In this document: in pieces, positions 9,901 through 16,882 of the stretch
Position numbering within the stretch: the first letter of the stretch is position 1
Layout: the number at the start of each line of letters is the position of its first letter
Source of the DNA: Symploca sp. SIO1C2
GTDB taxonomy: Bacteria > Cyanobacteriota > Cyanobacteriia > Cyanobacteriales > Coleofasciculaceae
Length of the DNA stretch: 64,000 bases
Assembly (NCBI GenBank): GCA_010672925.1
Contig: JAAHFP010000028.1
Coordinates: forward strand, 1-64,000
Direction of reading: 5' to 3'
Made by a program: the position numbers and the translations under genes
Notes under the pieces: model-generated
What the model was told of the DNA's origin: nothing
Databases searched by the model: none
What the model saw: the letters and a program-made list of their open reading frames with translations, nothing else

Positions 9901-11241
9901 AATCGAGTCAACAGTAATACCGTTAGGAGTGTCTAGTAATAAGTTTGGTTGATACTGATTTGTTAAAAATACTTTGCCCCCATTATTGAAAATTGTACCG
10001 ATAGTAATATCAGCATTGGTTGGGGTAATAGGGAAATCTACAGGCGCGAAGAAAGAGTCATTGCCAGTACCAGAGAAAAATGGAATTCCGATCGCGGCTG
10101 GCTCTACTCCTGCACGAATATCCACTGTAGGTTCATTTCTACCATCGATTGTTATTGTCGTACCATCAGACAAAGTAACAGTTTCCTGTAAACCATTGAT
10201 AGGATCAGCTCCAGTAATCAAGATAAAATTAGGAATCTCTACCTTGCCCCCAGCAATAATATGTAGAGATGTTCCCCAATAAGAACCAATCAAAACATCT
10301 CCCGCTGTCCGAATCACAGGATCATTCGGACTCTCCAAACCTCCCAAATTCCCATCCAACTGCTCAATCCGAAAACTCCCCCCACTCCAATAGTGAGCAT
10401 CACCTAACACGGTCGAACTACTGCGCAACACCATATCCCCCCCAGAAAACAGTCCACTATCGGCATGATTCAGGGCAAAAATATCAACTGATTGATTCCC
10501 CTGCACCAACAACTGTCCTCCCGCCGCTGCCATAAAAGGCACAGTCCCACTATCCCTAATCTGCACCGTATCCTGTGCTTCCAGAGTCATATCCCCAACC
10601 GCCAATAGTTGACCCTGCAAATCCAGATTACTTGCCGATAGAGTCAAATCTTGTCCCGCTGACAAATTACCTCTATTGGCAATAACTCCCGTTTGATTCG
10701 TTCCATATTGCAATCCCAAAGGCACACTAATAGTTAACACCGAAGAATTCCCTGGATTTACCGCACTAAAAACTGAGTCATCCTCAAAAGTAAAAGCATT
10801 CGCCGTACTCGCCACAAACGAACCCTCAACATCCAATTGCCCATTAGCTCCAAACATAATCCCATGAGGATTGAGCAAAAACAGACTAGCCCCACCATCA
10901 ACTCCTAATGTCCCGAAAATATGAGAAGGATTTGCTCCAGTTACCCTGGTCAAAATATTCTCAATGCCTACAGGATTAGCAAAATAAACCCGTTGCAACT
11001 CCTGAATATTAAATTGACCAAAACTGTGGAACAGATTAGCATTTCGTTCTGCTCCCCCTTCAATCAAATCTGCTAACCCCCCTCGCACTTCAACATTGGG
11101 AGTAACCCGAGAACTTTCAGGTCCTAAAGTAGTATCCGGTGTAATTTGAGCTAATACTCGATGTTGATTAAACGGAAAAACGACAAAAATAGTTAACCAA
11201 CTGGCTAACCTCAACAATTTATACCAAAGTTTGTTAAACAC
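3991..11241 (-). CDS. TpsA: filamentous-haemagglutinin-type exoprotein with ~24 tandem 65-residue repeats
   Basis: A 2416-residue secreted exoprotein of two-partner secretion. GTG start at 11241, preceded by AAGGAG at good spacing. Residues 1-31 form a signal peptide (ending RVLAQ). Residues about 35-260 are the TPS domain (NLFHSFGQFNIQELQRVYFANP, SLFLLNPHGIMFG), which the TpsB partner recognises. A beta-helix stalk with short repeats follows to about 560. About 24 copies of a 65-residue unit follow to about 2110, with the pattern GGIELTTSSLELTNGAQV, STFGxGDAGKVQITA, SVRLDGESSNG, ISSxV, GAEGNS; the DNA period is 195 bp. One copy (DNA near 8330) lost six residues. The C-terminus (2110-2416) is a degenerate helix with one Cys in NSCIV. 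The likely role is adhesion or a surface coat. Its putative transporter is at 1-1444. Confidence 0.92.
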   Translation of the reverse strand: MFNKLWYKLLRLASWLTIFVVFPFNQHRVLAQITPDTTLGPESSRVTPNVEVRGGLADLIEGGAERNANLFHSFGQFNIQELQRVYFANPVGIENILTRVTGANPSHIFGTLGVDGGASLFLLNPHGIMFGANGQLDVEGSFVASTANAFTFEDDSVFSAVNPGNSSVLTISVPLGLQYGTNQTGVIANRGNLSAGQDLTLSASNLDLQGQLLAVGDMTLEAQDTVQIRDSGTVPFMAAAGGQLLVQGNQSVDIFALNHADSGLFSGGDMVLRSSSTVLGDAHYWSGGSFRIEQLDGNLGGLESPNDPVIRTAGDVLIGSYWGTSLHIIAGGKVEIPNFILITGADPINGLQETVTLSDGTTITIDGRNEPTVDIRAGVEPAAIGIPFFSGTGNDSFFAPVDFPITPTNADITIGTIFNNGGKVFLTNQYQPNLLLDTPNGITVDSISVADDFGGGSVIIDSRNSITLNGAVNAFAFDVSSGNGGDVKLIAEGDITLNPGANIFSYGLLGGDITFNSKGDIFITDSLISSSNYTNVAGATGGEIQVTANSLFLTEGAQLFTRTVGIGNAGAVKITATDLVRFDGEDGNGAVSGIFSSVTSGAGANSGEIELTTASLELTNGAQVSASTSGMGDAGKVQITAADSVRLDGESSNGNSSGIFSRVNTQAEGNSGGIELTTSSLELTHGARVDASTLGFGDAGKVQITAADLVRLDGESSNGFVSAISSQVYPGAEGNSEGIELTTSSLKLLNGAQVSASTLGFGDAGKVQITAADLVRLDGESSNGFVSVISSQVYPGAEGNSGGIELTTSSLKLTDGAQVSASTFGFGDAGKVQITVADLVQLDGESSNGIVSAISSQVYPGAEGNSEGIELTTSSLELANGGRVNASTSGVGDAGLVKITATDSVQLDGENSYGNSSGIFSSVNSGAEGNSEGIELTTASLEVLNGAQVTASTFGVGDAGAVKITATDSVLSNGNSSGIFSSVEQGAEGNSEGIELMTASLELLNDAQVNASTLGIGNAGAVKITATNLVRLDGESNTGNISAISSQVNSGAQGNSGGIELITAFLKLTNGAIVDASTFGIGNAGAVKIRVTDSVHLDGESNTGNSSAISSQVTSGAEGNSGGVELKTATLELTNGGRVDASTSGVGDAGALKITATDSVQLDGESSNGFVSGIFSSLNAEAEGHSDGIELKTATLELLKGAQVSASTFGLGDAGAVKITATDSVQLDGESSNGILSGIFSSVNAGAEGNSDGIELTTASLELLNGARVNASTSGVGDAGKVQITATNSVQLDGESSNGNSSSISSRVNLGAEGDSEGLELTTATLKLTNGAVVSASTFGAGNAGKVQITATDSVRLDGESSNGSVSGILSQVDSEAEGNSGKIELTTSSLELNDGAQVSASTFGIGDAGKVQITATDLVRLDGEDSDGLGSGIFSSVNSGAEGHSGGIELTTSSLELNNGAELDASTFGIGNAGAVKITATDSVRLDGESSTGNTSAIFSAVAPEAKGTSGGIELTTSTLELTNGAQVTASTAGVGDAGKVQITATDSVHLNGELSYGIPSAISSTVAYGAKGNSGGIELTTSTLELANGAQVDTSTAGAGNAGLVKITATDSVRLYGESSDGIHSSISSLVAPETKGNSGGIELTTSSLELLNGAQVNNSTLGVGDVGAVKITATDSVHLDGESSNGFFSGVFSAVELGAEGNSGGIELTTSSLTLNNGAQVNASTAGIGNAGKVQITATDSVWLDGENSYGIPTNISSQVAYGAEGKSEGIELTTTTLELNGGAEVNASTAGVGNAGAVKITATDSVRLDGESSIGTPTAISSTVAYGAEGNSGGIELTAASLELLNGAQVNTSTGGIGNAGLMKINATDSVRLDGESSNGFFSGIFSFVNRGAQGNSEGIELTTSSLELTNGTQVNASTFGVGNAGLVKINATDSVRLDGESNTGNISAISSRVAYEAEGNSKGIELTTSTLELTNGAQVNASTSGFGNSGEVKITATDSVRLDGEDSNGSPSVIISRVLSGAEGNSEGIKLTTLSLELTNGAIVSTSTFGFGNAGLVKINATDSVRLDGESSIGFSSGILSQVNPGAKGDSRGIELTTASLELTNGGRVAASTRGRGDAGDISIRNAQSIFLGNNSSISTAVNRGSSGFGGDIDIQTGSLTLENNSRISARSQAPGDAGNINLNVSETLTATDSDITTSTTQSAGGQIDIIAKDIRLRGDSDITTSVFSGADNGGNITITTDSLIAFADSDILAFARDGRGGDITFLTPIFFGFAFRPAPRGTDPATLDLNNRVDINASGAVDGVITLPNLDFITNSLTELQDNFIDTDSILANSCIVRTEPQEATFTITGGGNLPLRPGDSSSSPYPTGVVRARPRNSPPRPWQKGDPIHQATGVYQLPDGRLVMARECG

Positions 11242-11258
11242 GAGATACAGCTCCTTAT

Positions 11259-11333
11259 TAATGAGTAATGAGTAATGAGTAATGAGTAATGAGTAATGAG
11301 TAATGGCTGATGGGTAATGGGTAATGGGTAATT
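11259..11333. repeat. AATGAGT-type short tandem repeat
   Basis: Heptamer TAATGAG repeated about seven times, degenerating into GGTAATG. It lies just upstream of the tpsA RBS. The same family occurs at 30008-30090. Confidence 0.85.
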
Positions 11334-12450
11334 AATGAATCTGGTTTAATCTACAAATTCATCATAAACAGATATGCGATGACAGGTCTTTACCATTCCT
11401 ACCAACTTGCTTGCTGATATAGGCAAGGATAGTTGTGCGATCGCGCAATTATCTTTGTCAGTAGGTGTATAGGTCTAGTTACAAGTTTCAGGTGATAATC
11501 AACATACCGGTTGATAACCCTTGTCGGGGCAGCTTTAGGGACTATTGGTATCTATTTAAGCTTAGACATAGTTGGCTAGTCGGATGCCCTAAACCACCTT
11601 GGATTCAAAGATGTTGTTGGCTTTCTTAAGAGGGGGTATTACCCATCACGTAGTTCAATTGCTGATTTTGCAAGACTTTTAGCCCTTTGTCCAACAATTG
11701 TTGACCTAACCCCCTAACCCCCTTCCCTGCAAGGGAAGGGGGAACCGGAAAGCCCCTCTCCTCTTAGGGGAGGGGTTTGGGGAGGGGTCAGACCCCACAT
11801 CGATTCGCCAACAGTATCTTCAAATCCAAGGCTAATAGCTTAAGTCCATTAAAATGGACTAAATTTTTCGGATTAACCTTAAGTTAGTCATCTTCAGATG
11901 ACTTGAGCTATTAGCCGGTCACTTGAGTGACCGGTGGGATAAGGGTTTTACCTGAGGTTGACACCAATGGTTTAGGGACAATTAGGGGCATGGGACCTGA
12001 ATCTTGGTATCAAAACCCGTCCCAAACCATCCCCTGGTTAATTTCACTGACATGTTTTTGCCACGGGATTGCACAGCAATTATAGGACTTAATGAGATGT
12101 TTTTTATCCGTATTATTACTGAACAATTTCGTGCATTATGCTACTGGCGCGACTCACCTAAAATGATGGCATAAGTAGGTTGGGTCGAGGCAACGAAACC
12201 CAACACAGTTCCCTAAGGGAGTTGGGTCTCTAACCTAATAGCTAATAGCGTGCCACAGTTAAAATAGTCGAATAGATGTAGTAAATTGGTGCGTTACGCT
12301 AACGCTAACGCACCCTACGATAGGCTAAATTCTACTGGTAGTGCGAGCATCTTGCTCGCTAGAAGTAAAAAAAGAGCAAGATGTTTCGCTACACGCACGC
12401 TAACGCACCCTACGATAGGCTAAATTCTAAATTCTAAATTCTAAATTCTC
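11334..12450. other. Intergenic mosaic of repeats, no intact gene
   Basis: It contains a short piece like the 3' end of the structured element (CCTTGGATTCAAAGATG near 11595), a C-rich hairpin with arms CCCCCTTCCCTG/CAAGGGAAGGGGG near 11715-11750, the full minus-strand structured element (11812-11970), and a 25-codon protein-like tail (12097-12174, EMFFIRIITEQFRALCYW, stop) of unknown origin. There is also a GTAGGTTGGGT...ACCCAACAC hairpin near 12176-12210 and two copies of GCTAACGCACCCTACGATAG (near 12300 and 12400). The next gene starts directly after AAATTCT repeats with no visible RBS. Confidence 0.6.
11812..11970 (-). ncRNA. Candidate structured RNA element, copy B
   Basis: Reverse-strand homologue of 1646-1805, from TGGTGTCAAC to GGATTTGAAGATACTG. 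Stem 1 is CCGGTCACT/AGTGACCGG with loop CA, against GCCTGGGGTT/AACCCCAGGC in copy A: different bases, same pairing. Stem 2 (GTCATCT/AGATGAC) and stem 3 (AGTCCATT/AATGGACT) are identical, with changed loop bases. No nuclease gene is attached, so it stands alone. See copy A for the possible HEARO/omegaRNA link. Confidence 0.5.
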
Positions 12451-15168
12451 ATGCGTAATTCCCGATTACCAATTCTCTTCTTTTTGAGCCTAATCTGTTG
12501 TCTATGGCTAGGTCATCCTGCTTCAATTGCTCAACCAGAAAATTTGGCCAATGCTAATCAACTCCTACAACAAGGGGTGGATTACTACCAAGCAGGAGAT
12601 TATCAAGCTGCCATTAAACCCTGGGAAAACGCTTTGAAATTCTACCAAAATACTAACAACCATGAATACTCTGCAACTGTCCAGGAAAATCTAGCCAGAG
12701 CCTATCAAAAAATTGGTGATATGGAAGAGGAAATTAGATACTGGAAGCAAGCAATCAGTGACTATGAAGAGCTAAGAGACCAGCGACAAATGGGACTAGT
12801 GGCAACAGAACTAGCTCAAGCTTACAGTCGCTTTGGACAATCCAGAAAAGCGATCGCTCTTTTGTGTGGTCCTTCTGATGCTCAGGAAGCAGTTACTTGC
12901 ACTGGAGGTTCCCTAGACATTGCCAAACAATTTGCTGATCAAGAGGGAGAAATGGCTGCTCTGGGAAGCCTAGGAGAAGCTTATCGTCTTCAAGGGAAAT
13001 ATGAACAAGCGATCGCTCGACTCCAGGAAAGTCTAGAAATTGCCGAAGAACTTAACAACTCCGCTGCTCAAACTGCTACCCTCAACAATCTCGGCAATGC
13101 CTACAAAGCTCAGGCTCAGCTGACAGAGAGTTATGTTAACTCTGCTGAGCAACGGAATGCGAAAGAGAAGAAAAAAGAATACCTAGAAGATGCCCTAAAA
13201 TATTATAATCAAGCTCAGGATTATTTTCAAAAGAGTCTCCAACTGGCCAGCAAACAAAACAACCAATTTGCTCAAATGCGGGCATTAATGGATTTGGTCA
13301 AACTATATCACCGCTTGGAAGAAATAAAGCAGAGGGCAGAAGGCAGTCCCGATGAAAAAAATTTTTTCACCACCATGCATGAAAATCCCTCTCTCCCCGT
13401 CCCCACGTCCCCGCGTCCCCCTGTCTCTTTAAATGCCGAAGCCACCATCCAACAAGCTCTAGACTTACTTCAACAGCTACCAGATTCTCAGGATAAAGTC
13501 TATGCTGCTATTAATTTAGCCACACTCAAGCAGCCAACTCCTTTCGATGACAGTTCCCAACCCAACCCCTGTAGCCAACTTCAGCTAGCCGGAAAAGCGG
13601 AAACCTTGCTCAATCAAGCCGCCTTAATCGCTCAGCGCCTGGAAAACTACCGTGCTCGATCCTTTGCCCTTGGTGAATTAGGACATATCTATGAATGCCG
13701 CCAAGATTATCAACAAGCCCTAGAATTTACTCAACAGGCACAGTGGGCAGCTAACCAAGACCTCTCAGCTAAAGATAGCCTGTACTTGTGGGAGTGGCAA
13801 GCAGGACGGATTTTTCGAGCTCAAAACATGGAAGAGGAAACGACTAATTCCTATAAACAAGCGATCGCTACTCTTAAGGATATCCGCAATGAGCTACTAA
13901 TTGCCGAGCGAGACCAACAATTTGACTTTCGGGATGCGATTAATCCTCTCCACCGGGAATTCGCTAAGTTTATCTTGAATCAAGCTCAAGACTCCGACGA
14001 TAGCCAAGATAAGTCAGAGAAGCTAGAATCTGCCCTGGAAACGATTGATTCCCTCAAATTAGCAGAATTGCAAAATTACTATGGTGATGATTGTGTCTTG
14101 ATAACTTTCAGTCCGGAAAAGGTTGAAGAACTAGTTGGGGAAAATACTGCTGTCTTTAGCTCAATTATCTTAAGCGATCGCACAGCTATTTTAGTCAGTC
14201 TGCCCAAGGGGAAAAAGCGACTAGAGGAAATCGAGATTGATAGTCAGAAGCTACGGGATGAAATCAACGAATTCCGCAAGGGACTTGAACGAATTCGTGA
14301 TGAATATGACCCAAAACCAGCCCAAGAGCTTTACCAGAAAATAATTGCTCCTTTTGCCGATGACTTAAAGTCAGCTGGAATCGAAACCCTGGTTTTTATC
14401 CAAGATGGCATCCTACGAAGCATCCCCATGGCAGCCCTCCACGATGGTGAAAAGTTCCTCATAGAAAGCTATGCCATAGCCACTACCCCCAGTCTGAAAC
14501 TCACCAATCCCCAAACTTTGAACCGCGATCAACTGCGGGTATTAGCCTTAGGATTAAGTGAAGCTAGTGAAGTCAACGGACAAGAGTTTTCCCCTTTGTA
14601 CGATGTGGAAGAGGAAATCGAAGCAGTTAAGGCTATATTTCCAGATAGCAAAGAGCTTTTGAATGATGATTTTACCCAAAAGAACTTCAAAGATGAACTA
14701 GAGCAAACCCCTTACCCCATATTGCATATCGCCACCCACGGGCAATTTCGCGCCATTCAAGAAGAAACTTTTCTGGTGACAGGCAATAACGGCAAACTTA
14801 CCCTCGAAGACCTCGAAAACACCATCAGCAGCGTCAGTAGTAAACCTAACTCCGGCGAATTGCTAGCCCTCACCGCTTGTCAGACTGCAACGGGGGATGA
14901 CCGTGCAGCCCTCGGTTTAGCGGGAATCGCTGTGAGAGCCGGTGTCAGCAGTGCCTTAGCCTCCTTGTGGCCGATCAATGATGCTTCCACACCTCTGTTA
15001 GTGAAGGAGTTTTACACCAACTTGAGTCGCCCTGGAGTAAGCAAAGCCCAAGCTTTACAAGCTGCTCAACGAAAATTAATTGAGGCGAAGGAAGAAAAGG
15101 ATATTCAAGACAAATATGCCCACCCCCACTACTGGGCTCCGTTTATCCTTATTGGTAATTGGCTTTAG
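12451..15168 (+). CDS. Secreted TPR-CHAT (caspase-like) protein
   Basis: A 905-residue protein. Residues 1-28 form a signal peptide (ending ASIAQ), so it acts outside the cytoplasm. Residues 35-480 contain at least seven TPR units (YYQAGDYQAAIKPWENAL, YRLQGKYEQAIARLQESL and others) for protein binding. Residues about 560-905 are a CHAT domain, a caspase-clan peptidase fold. The dyad is visible: His763 in LHIATHGQF and Cys810 in LTACQTATG. The family end motifs GLAGIAVRAGVSSALASLWPIND and HPHYWAPFILIG are also present. An in-frame low-complexity insert (residues about 290-325, QRAEGSPDEKNFFTT, then a Pro-rich stretch) matches an intergenic repeat at 46607-46680. The ATG follows AAATTCT repeats without an RBS. 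The substrate is unknown. Many cyanobacterial CHAT proteins lie near CHASE2 and TPS genes, as here. Confidence 0.9.
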   Translation: MRNSRLPILFFLSLICCLWLGHPASIAQPENLANANQLLQQGVDYYQAGDYQAAIKPWENALKFYQNTNNHEYSATVQENLARAYQKIGDMEEEIRYWKQAISDYEELRDQRQMGLVATELAQAYSRFGQSRKAIALLCGPSDAQEAVTCTGGSLDIAKQFADQEGEMAALGSLGEAYRLQGKYEQAIARLQESLEIAEELNNSAAQTATLNNLGNAYKAQAQLTESYVNSAEQRNAKEKKKEYLEDALKYYNQAQDYFQKSLQLASKQNNQFAQMRALMDLVKLYHRLEEIKQRAEGSPDEKNFFTTMHENPSLPVPTSPRPPVSLNAEATIQQALDLLQQLPDSQDKVYAAINLATLKQPTPFDDSSQPNPCSQLQLAGKAETLLNQAALIAQRLENYRARSFALGELGHIYECRQDYQQALEFTQQAQWAANQDLSAKDSLYLWEWQAGRIFRAQNMEEETTNSYKQAIATLKDIRNELLIAERDQQFDFRDAINPLHREFAKFILNQAQDSDDSQDKSEKLESALETIDSLKLAELQNYYGDDCVLITFSPEKVEELVGENTAVFSSIILSDRTAILVSLPKGKKRLEEIEIDSQKLRDEINEFRKGLERIRDEYDPKPAQELYQKIIAPFADDLKSAGIETLVFIQDGILRSIPMAALHDGEKFLIESYAIATTPSLKLTNPQTLNRDQLRVLALGLSEASEVNGQEFSPLYDVEEEIEAVKAIFPDSKELLNDDFTQKNFKDELEQTPYPILHIATHGQFRAIQEETFLVTGNNGKLTLEDLENTISSVSSKPNSGELLALTACQTATGDDRAALGLAGIAVRAGVSSALASLWPINDASTPLLVKEFYTNLSRPGVSKAQALQAAQRKLIEAKEEKDIQDKYAHPHYWAPFILIGNWL

Positions 15169-15220
15169 TTTAGGTTGTAGGTTGTAGGTTGTAGGTTTTA
15201 GGTGGTAGGTGTGTCCACAT

Positions 15221-15250
15221 TGTAGAGACGCGCCATGGCGCGTCTCTACA
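15221..15250. terminator. 30-bp perfect palindrome after TPR-CHAT gene
   Basis: TGTAGAGACGCGCCA followed directly by its exact reverse complement, with no loop. It lies 53 bp after the stop and may end transcription or be a mobile palindrome. A sister palindrome with the same GTAGAG ends and CATG centre is at 27123-27150. No U-tract follows, so terminator function is uncertain. Confidence 0.4.
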
Positions 15251-15321
15251 GAATGGGGTTAACTAAACTGGATTTGGTGGCAGGTATTTATTTTCTTGCA
15301 ATTGAGATAATTTTTGGGTTA

Positions 15322-15353
15322 TATTATTCATAATGGAATAGTTGTGCGCATAT
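15322..15353 (+). promoter_or_regulatory. Two-block upstream motif, copy 2
   Basis: TATTATT, then ATAATGGAATAGTTGTGCGC, 45 bp before the coiled-coil gene at 15398 and in the same orientation. Related to the motifs at 2113, 29407 and 53338. Confidence 0.5.
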
Positions 15354-15397
15354 AGACTATATCTCATCACCGCTTCATCTCAACAAGTTGAACAATT

Positions 15398-15823
15398 ATG
15401 GCTCAAGACCCTGTAACAATTACCTATTCCTTGAAAGAGGTTTTAGGAGAAATTAGTCAGAAGCTCGATCGCCAGGATGAGAAGTTTGAGAGCTTCCGAG
15501 AAGATGTCGATAAGAAATTTGACAACGTCCAAGATAAGTTTGAAGAACTCCAAAAAGAGATAGTCGAAATAAAAATTGGGCAAGTTCGACTGGAAAATGA
15601 ACTTAAAGGAGACATCAAAAGAATCGAATCTGAACTTAAAGGAGATATCAAAAGCCTCGAATCTGAACTTAAAGGAGATATCAAAAACTTAGAAACCGAA
15701 GTCAACGGCATTGGCAAACGCTTGGATACTCAAGAATTTATCAATCGCTCTGTAGTAGTAGGATTTGTCTTAGCTCTTGTTGCCGGAACAGTTAAGTTAT
15801 TTTTTCCTAACTTTCCCAATTAA
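15398..15823 (+). CDS. Coiled-coil protein with C-terminal membrane anchor
   Basis: 141 residues. Residues 5-115 are highly charged and heptad-like (KLDRQDEKFESFREDVDKKF). They include three tandem copies of a decapeptide (ELKGDIKxxES, residues about 68-97), identical at the DNA level over GAACTTAAAGGAGA. Residues 117-136 (SVVVGFVLALVAGTVKLFF) form one membrane helix followed by a short tail. This tail-anchored design recalls DUF1640-type coiled-coil membrane proteins, but I do not recognise a named function. The gene stands alone, preceded by the two-block motif, and followed by GGGAATG repeats. Confidence 0.7.
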   Translation: MAQDPVTITYSLKEVLGEISQKLDRQDEKFESFREDVDKKFDNVQDKFEELQKEIVEIKIGQVRLENELKGDIKRIESELKGDIKSLESELKGDIKNLETEVNGIGKRLDTQEFINRSVVVGFVLALVAGTVKLFFPNFPN

Positions 15824-15827
15824 GAAT

Positions 15828-15925
15828 GAGGAATGGGGAATGGGGAATTGGGAATGGGGAATGGGGAATTGGGAATGGAAATTGGAAATGGGGAATTGGG
15901 AATGGAAATTGGAAATGGGGAATAC
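15828..15925. repeat. GGGAATG/GGAATTG short tandem repeat
   Basis: Degenerate heptamers (GGGAATG, GGGAATTG, GGAAATG) over about 100 bp, followed by AAATTCT repeats that run into the DUF928 stop codon. Same family at 16705-16736, 19583-19663 and 34865-34900. Confidence 0.85.
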
Positions 15926-15966
15926 AATTACGTAAATCCCCCACTATCAATTCTAAATTCTAAATT

Positions 15967-16794
15967 CTAAATTCTAAATTCTAAATTCGCTATTTCCCTC
16001 AAATCCTTAATCCGTCTCTTCTTTTCCTTTAGATCCCGTTCACTAAACTCCTGTTGGTTGATTTTTGTTTCTTCTGAGGTGATAAGTTCCTCAAGCAACG
16101 AACCTACCTCTCCCTGCCCAGATTCCTCAGCTAACTTGAGCGCTTCCTGTAAGGCATCGTACCATAAACCTTCATCAGCATAAAAGTCAGATAAGTTAGC
16201 GCGATCGCTCAAGGTATTTTCCCAATCAGAAGGCTTCTCCACCACCTGAATATCTTCCCTAGCAATTAAGTCACTTGCTGGCTGATCAGGGTCACAGATA
16301 ATAGCGACTTGCCACCGATAAGTGTGACCGACCTTAAGTTCTAGTCCATCCCCTGGTAGAGTGAAGGTCATAATTCCTGGGGAACTCTCCAGGGAAATTA
16401 CCTCACCTATGGGCTGGAGTGTACCCTCCGAGTCATATTCATGGAGTCTCAATTCCATCGGTTTCCTGGTATTGTCAGGAACCAACCAAGCCAAAGTCGG
16501 ACGAGTCGAAACTGTTTGTCCCACATGAGTTAGAGGAACTAGTGCTGTTAGGGGCATACCTCCCCCAGCGCACCCATCTCTGGAACCTGCTTGTCCTGTA
16601 TAATCACTGGGACGTTGCGGATCATCAGGGGGTTGGTAGTCAGCAAGGGCAGCAGGAGTTATCAGCAACGATAGACCTAACACACTGCTAGTTAGTAGTT
16701 TTTGGGAATGGGGAATGGGGAATAGGGAATGGGAGATGTACCTCACGGATTTGAGAACTGCTATATTAAGAGACGAGAAAATTTTAATCATCAT
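15967..16794 (-). CDS. DUF928 family secreted protein
   Basis: 275 residues. DUF928 is a cyanobacterial family of unknown biochemical function, often encoded with CHASE2 and CHAT proteins. The core runs from about residue 85 to 200: AGGGMPLTALVPLTHVGQT, RPTLAWLVPDNTRKPMELRLHEYD, HTYRWQVAIICDP (Ig-like beta domain), then a helical tail (WYDALQEALKLAEES). A signal sequence ends near TPAALA, but a GGGAATG repeat lies inside its n-region (translated SLFPIPHSQ), giving an unusually long 35-residue n-region. ATG at 16794 was chosen over the TTG at 16827, which reads repeat DNA. It lies 56-90 bp downstream of the histidine kinase and may be co-transcribed. Confidence 0.8.
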   Translation of the reverse strand: MMIKIFSSLNIAVLKSVRYISHSLFPIPHSQKLLTSSVLGLSLLITPAALADYQPPDDPQRPSDYTGQAGSRDGCAGGGMPLTALVPLTHVGQTVSTRPTLAWLVPDNTRKPMELRLHEYDSEGTLQPIGEVISLESSPGIMTFTLPGDGLELKVGHTYRWQVAIICDPDQPASDLIAREDIQVVEKPSDWENTLSDRANLSDFYADEGLWYDALQEALKLAEESGQGEVGSLLEELITSEETKINQQEFSERDLKEKKRRIKDLREIANLEFRI

Positions 16795-16882
16795 AATTAA
16801 GTAATAAGCGCCTAACGGCGAATTCAAAATTCAAAATTCAAAATTCAAAATTCAAAATCGATGAAGGGGAAAAGACCTTACC

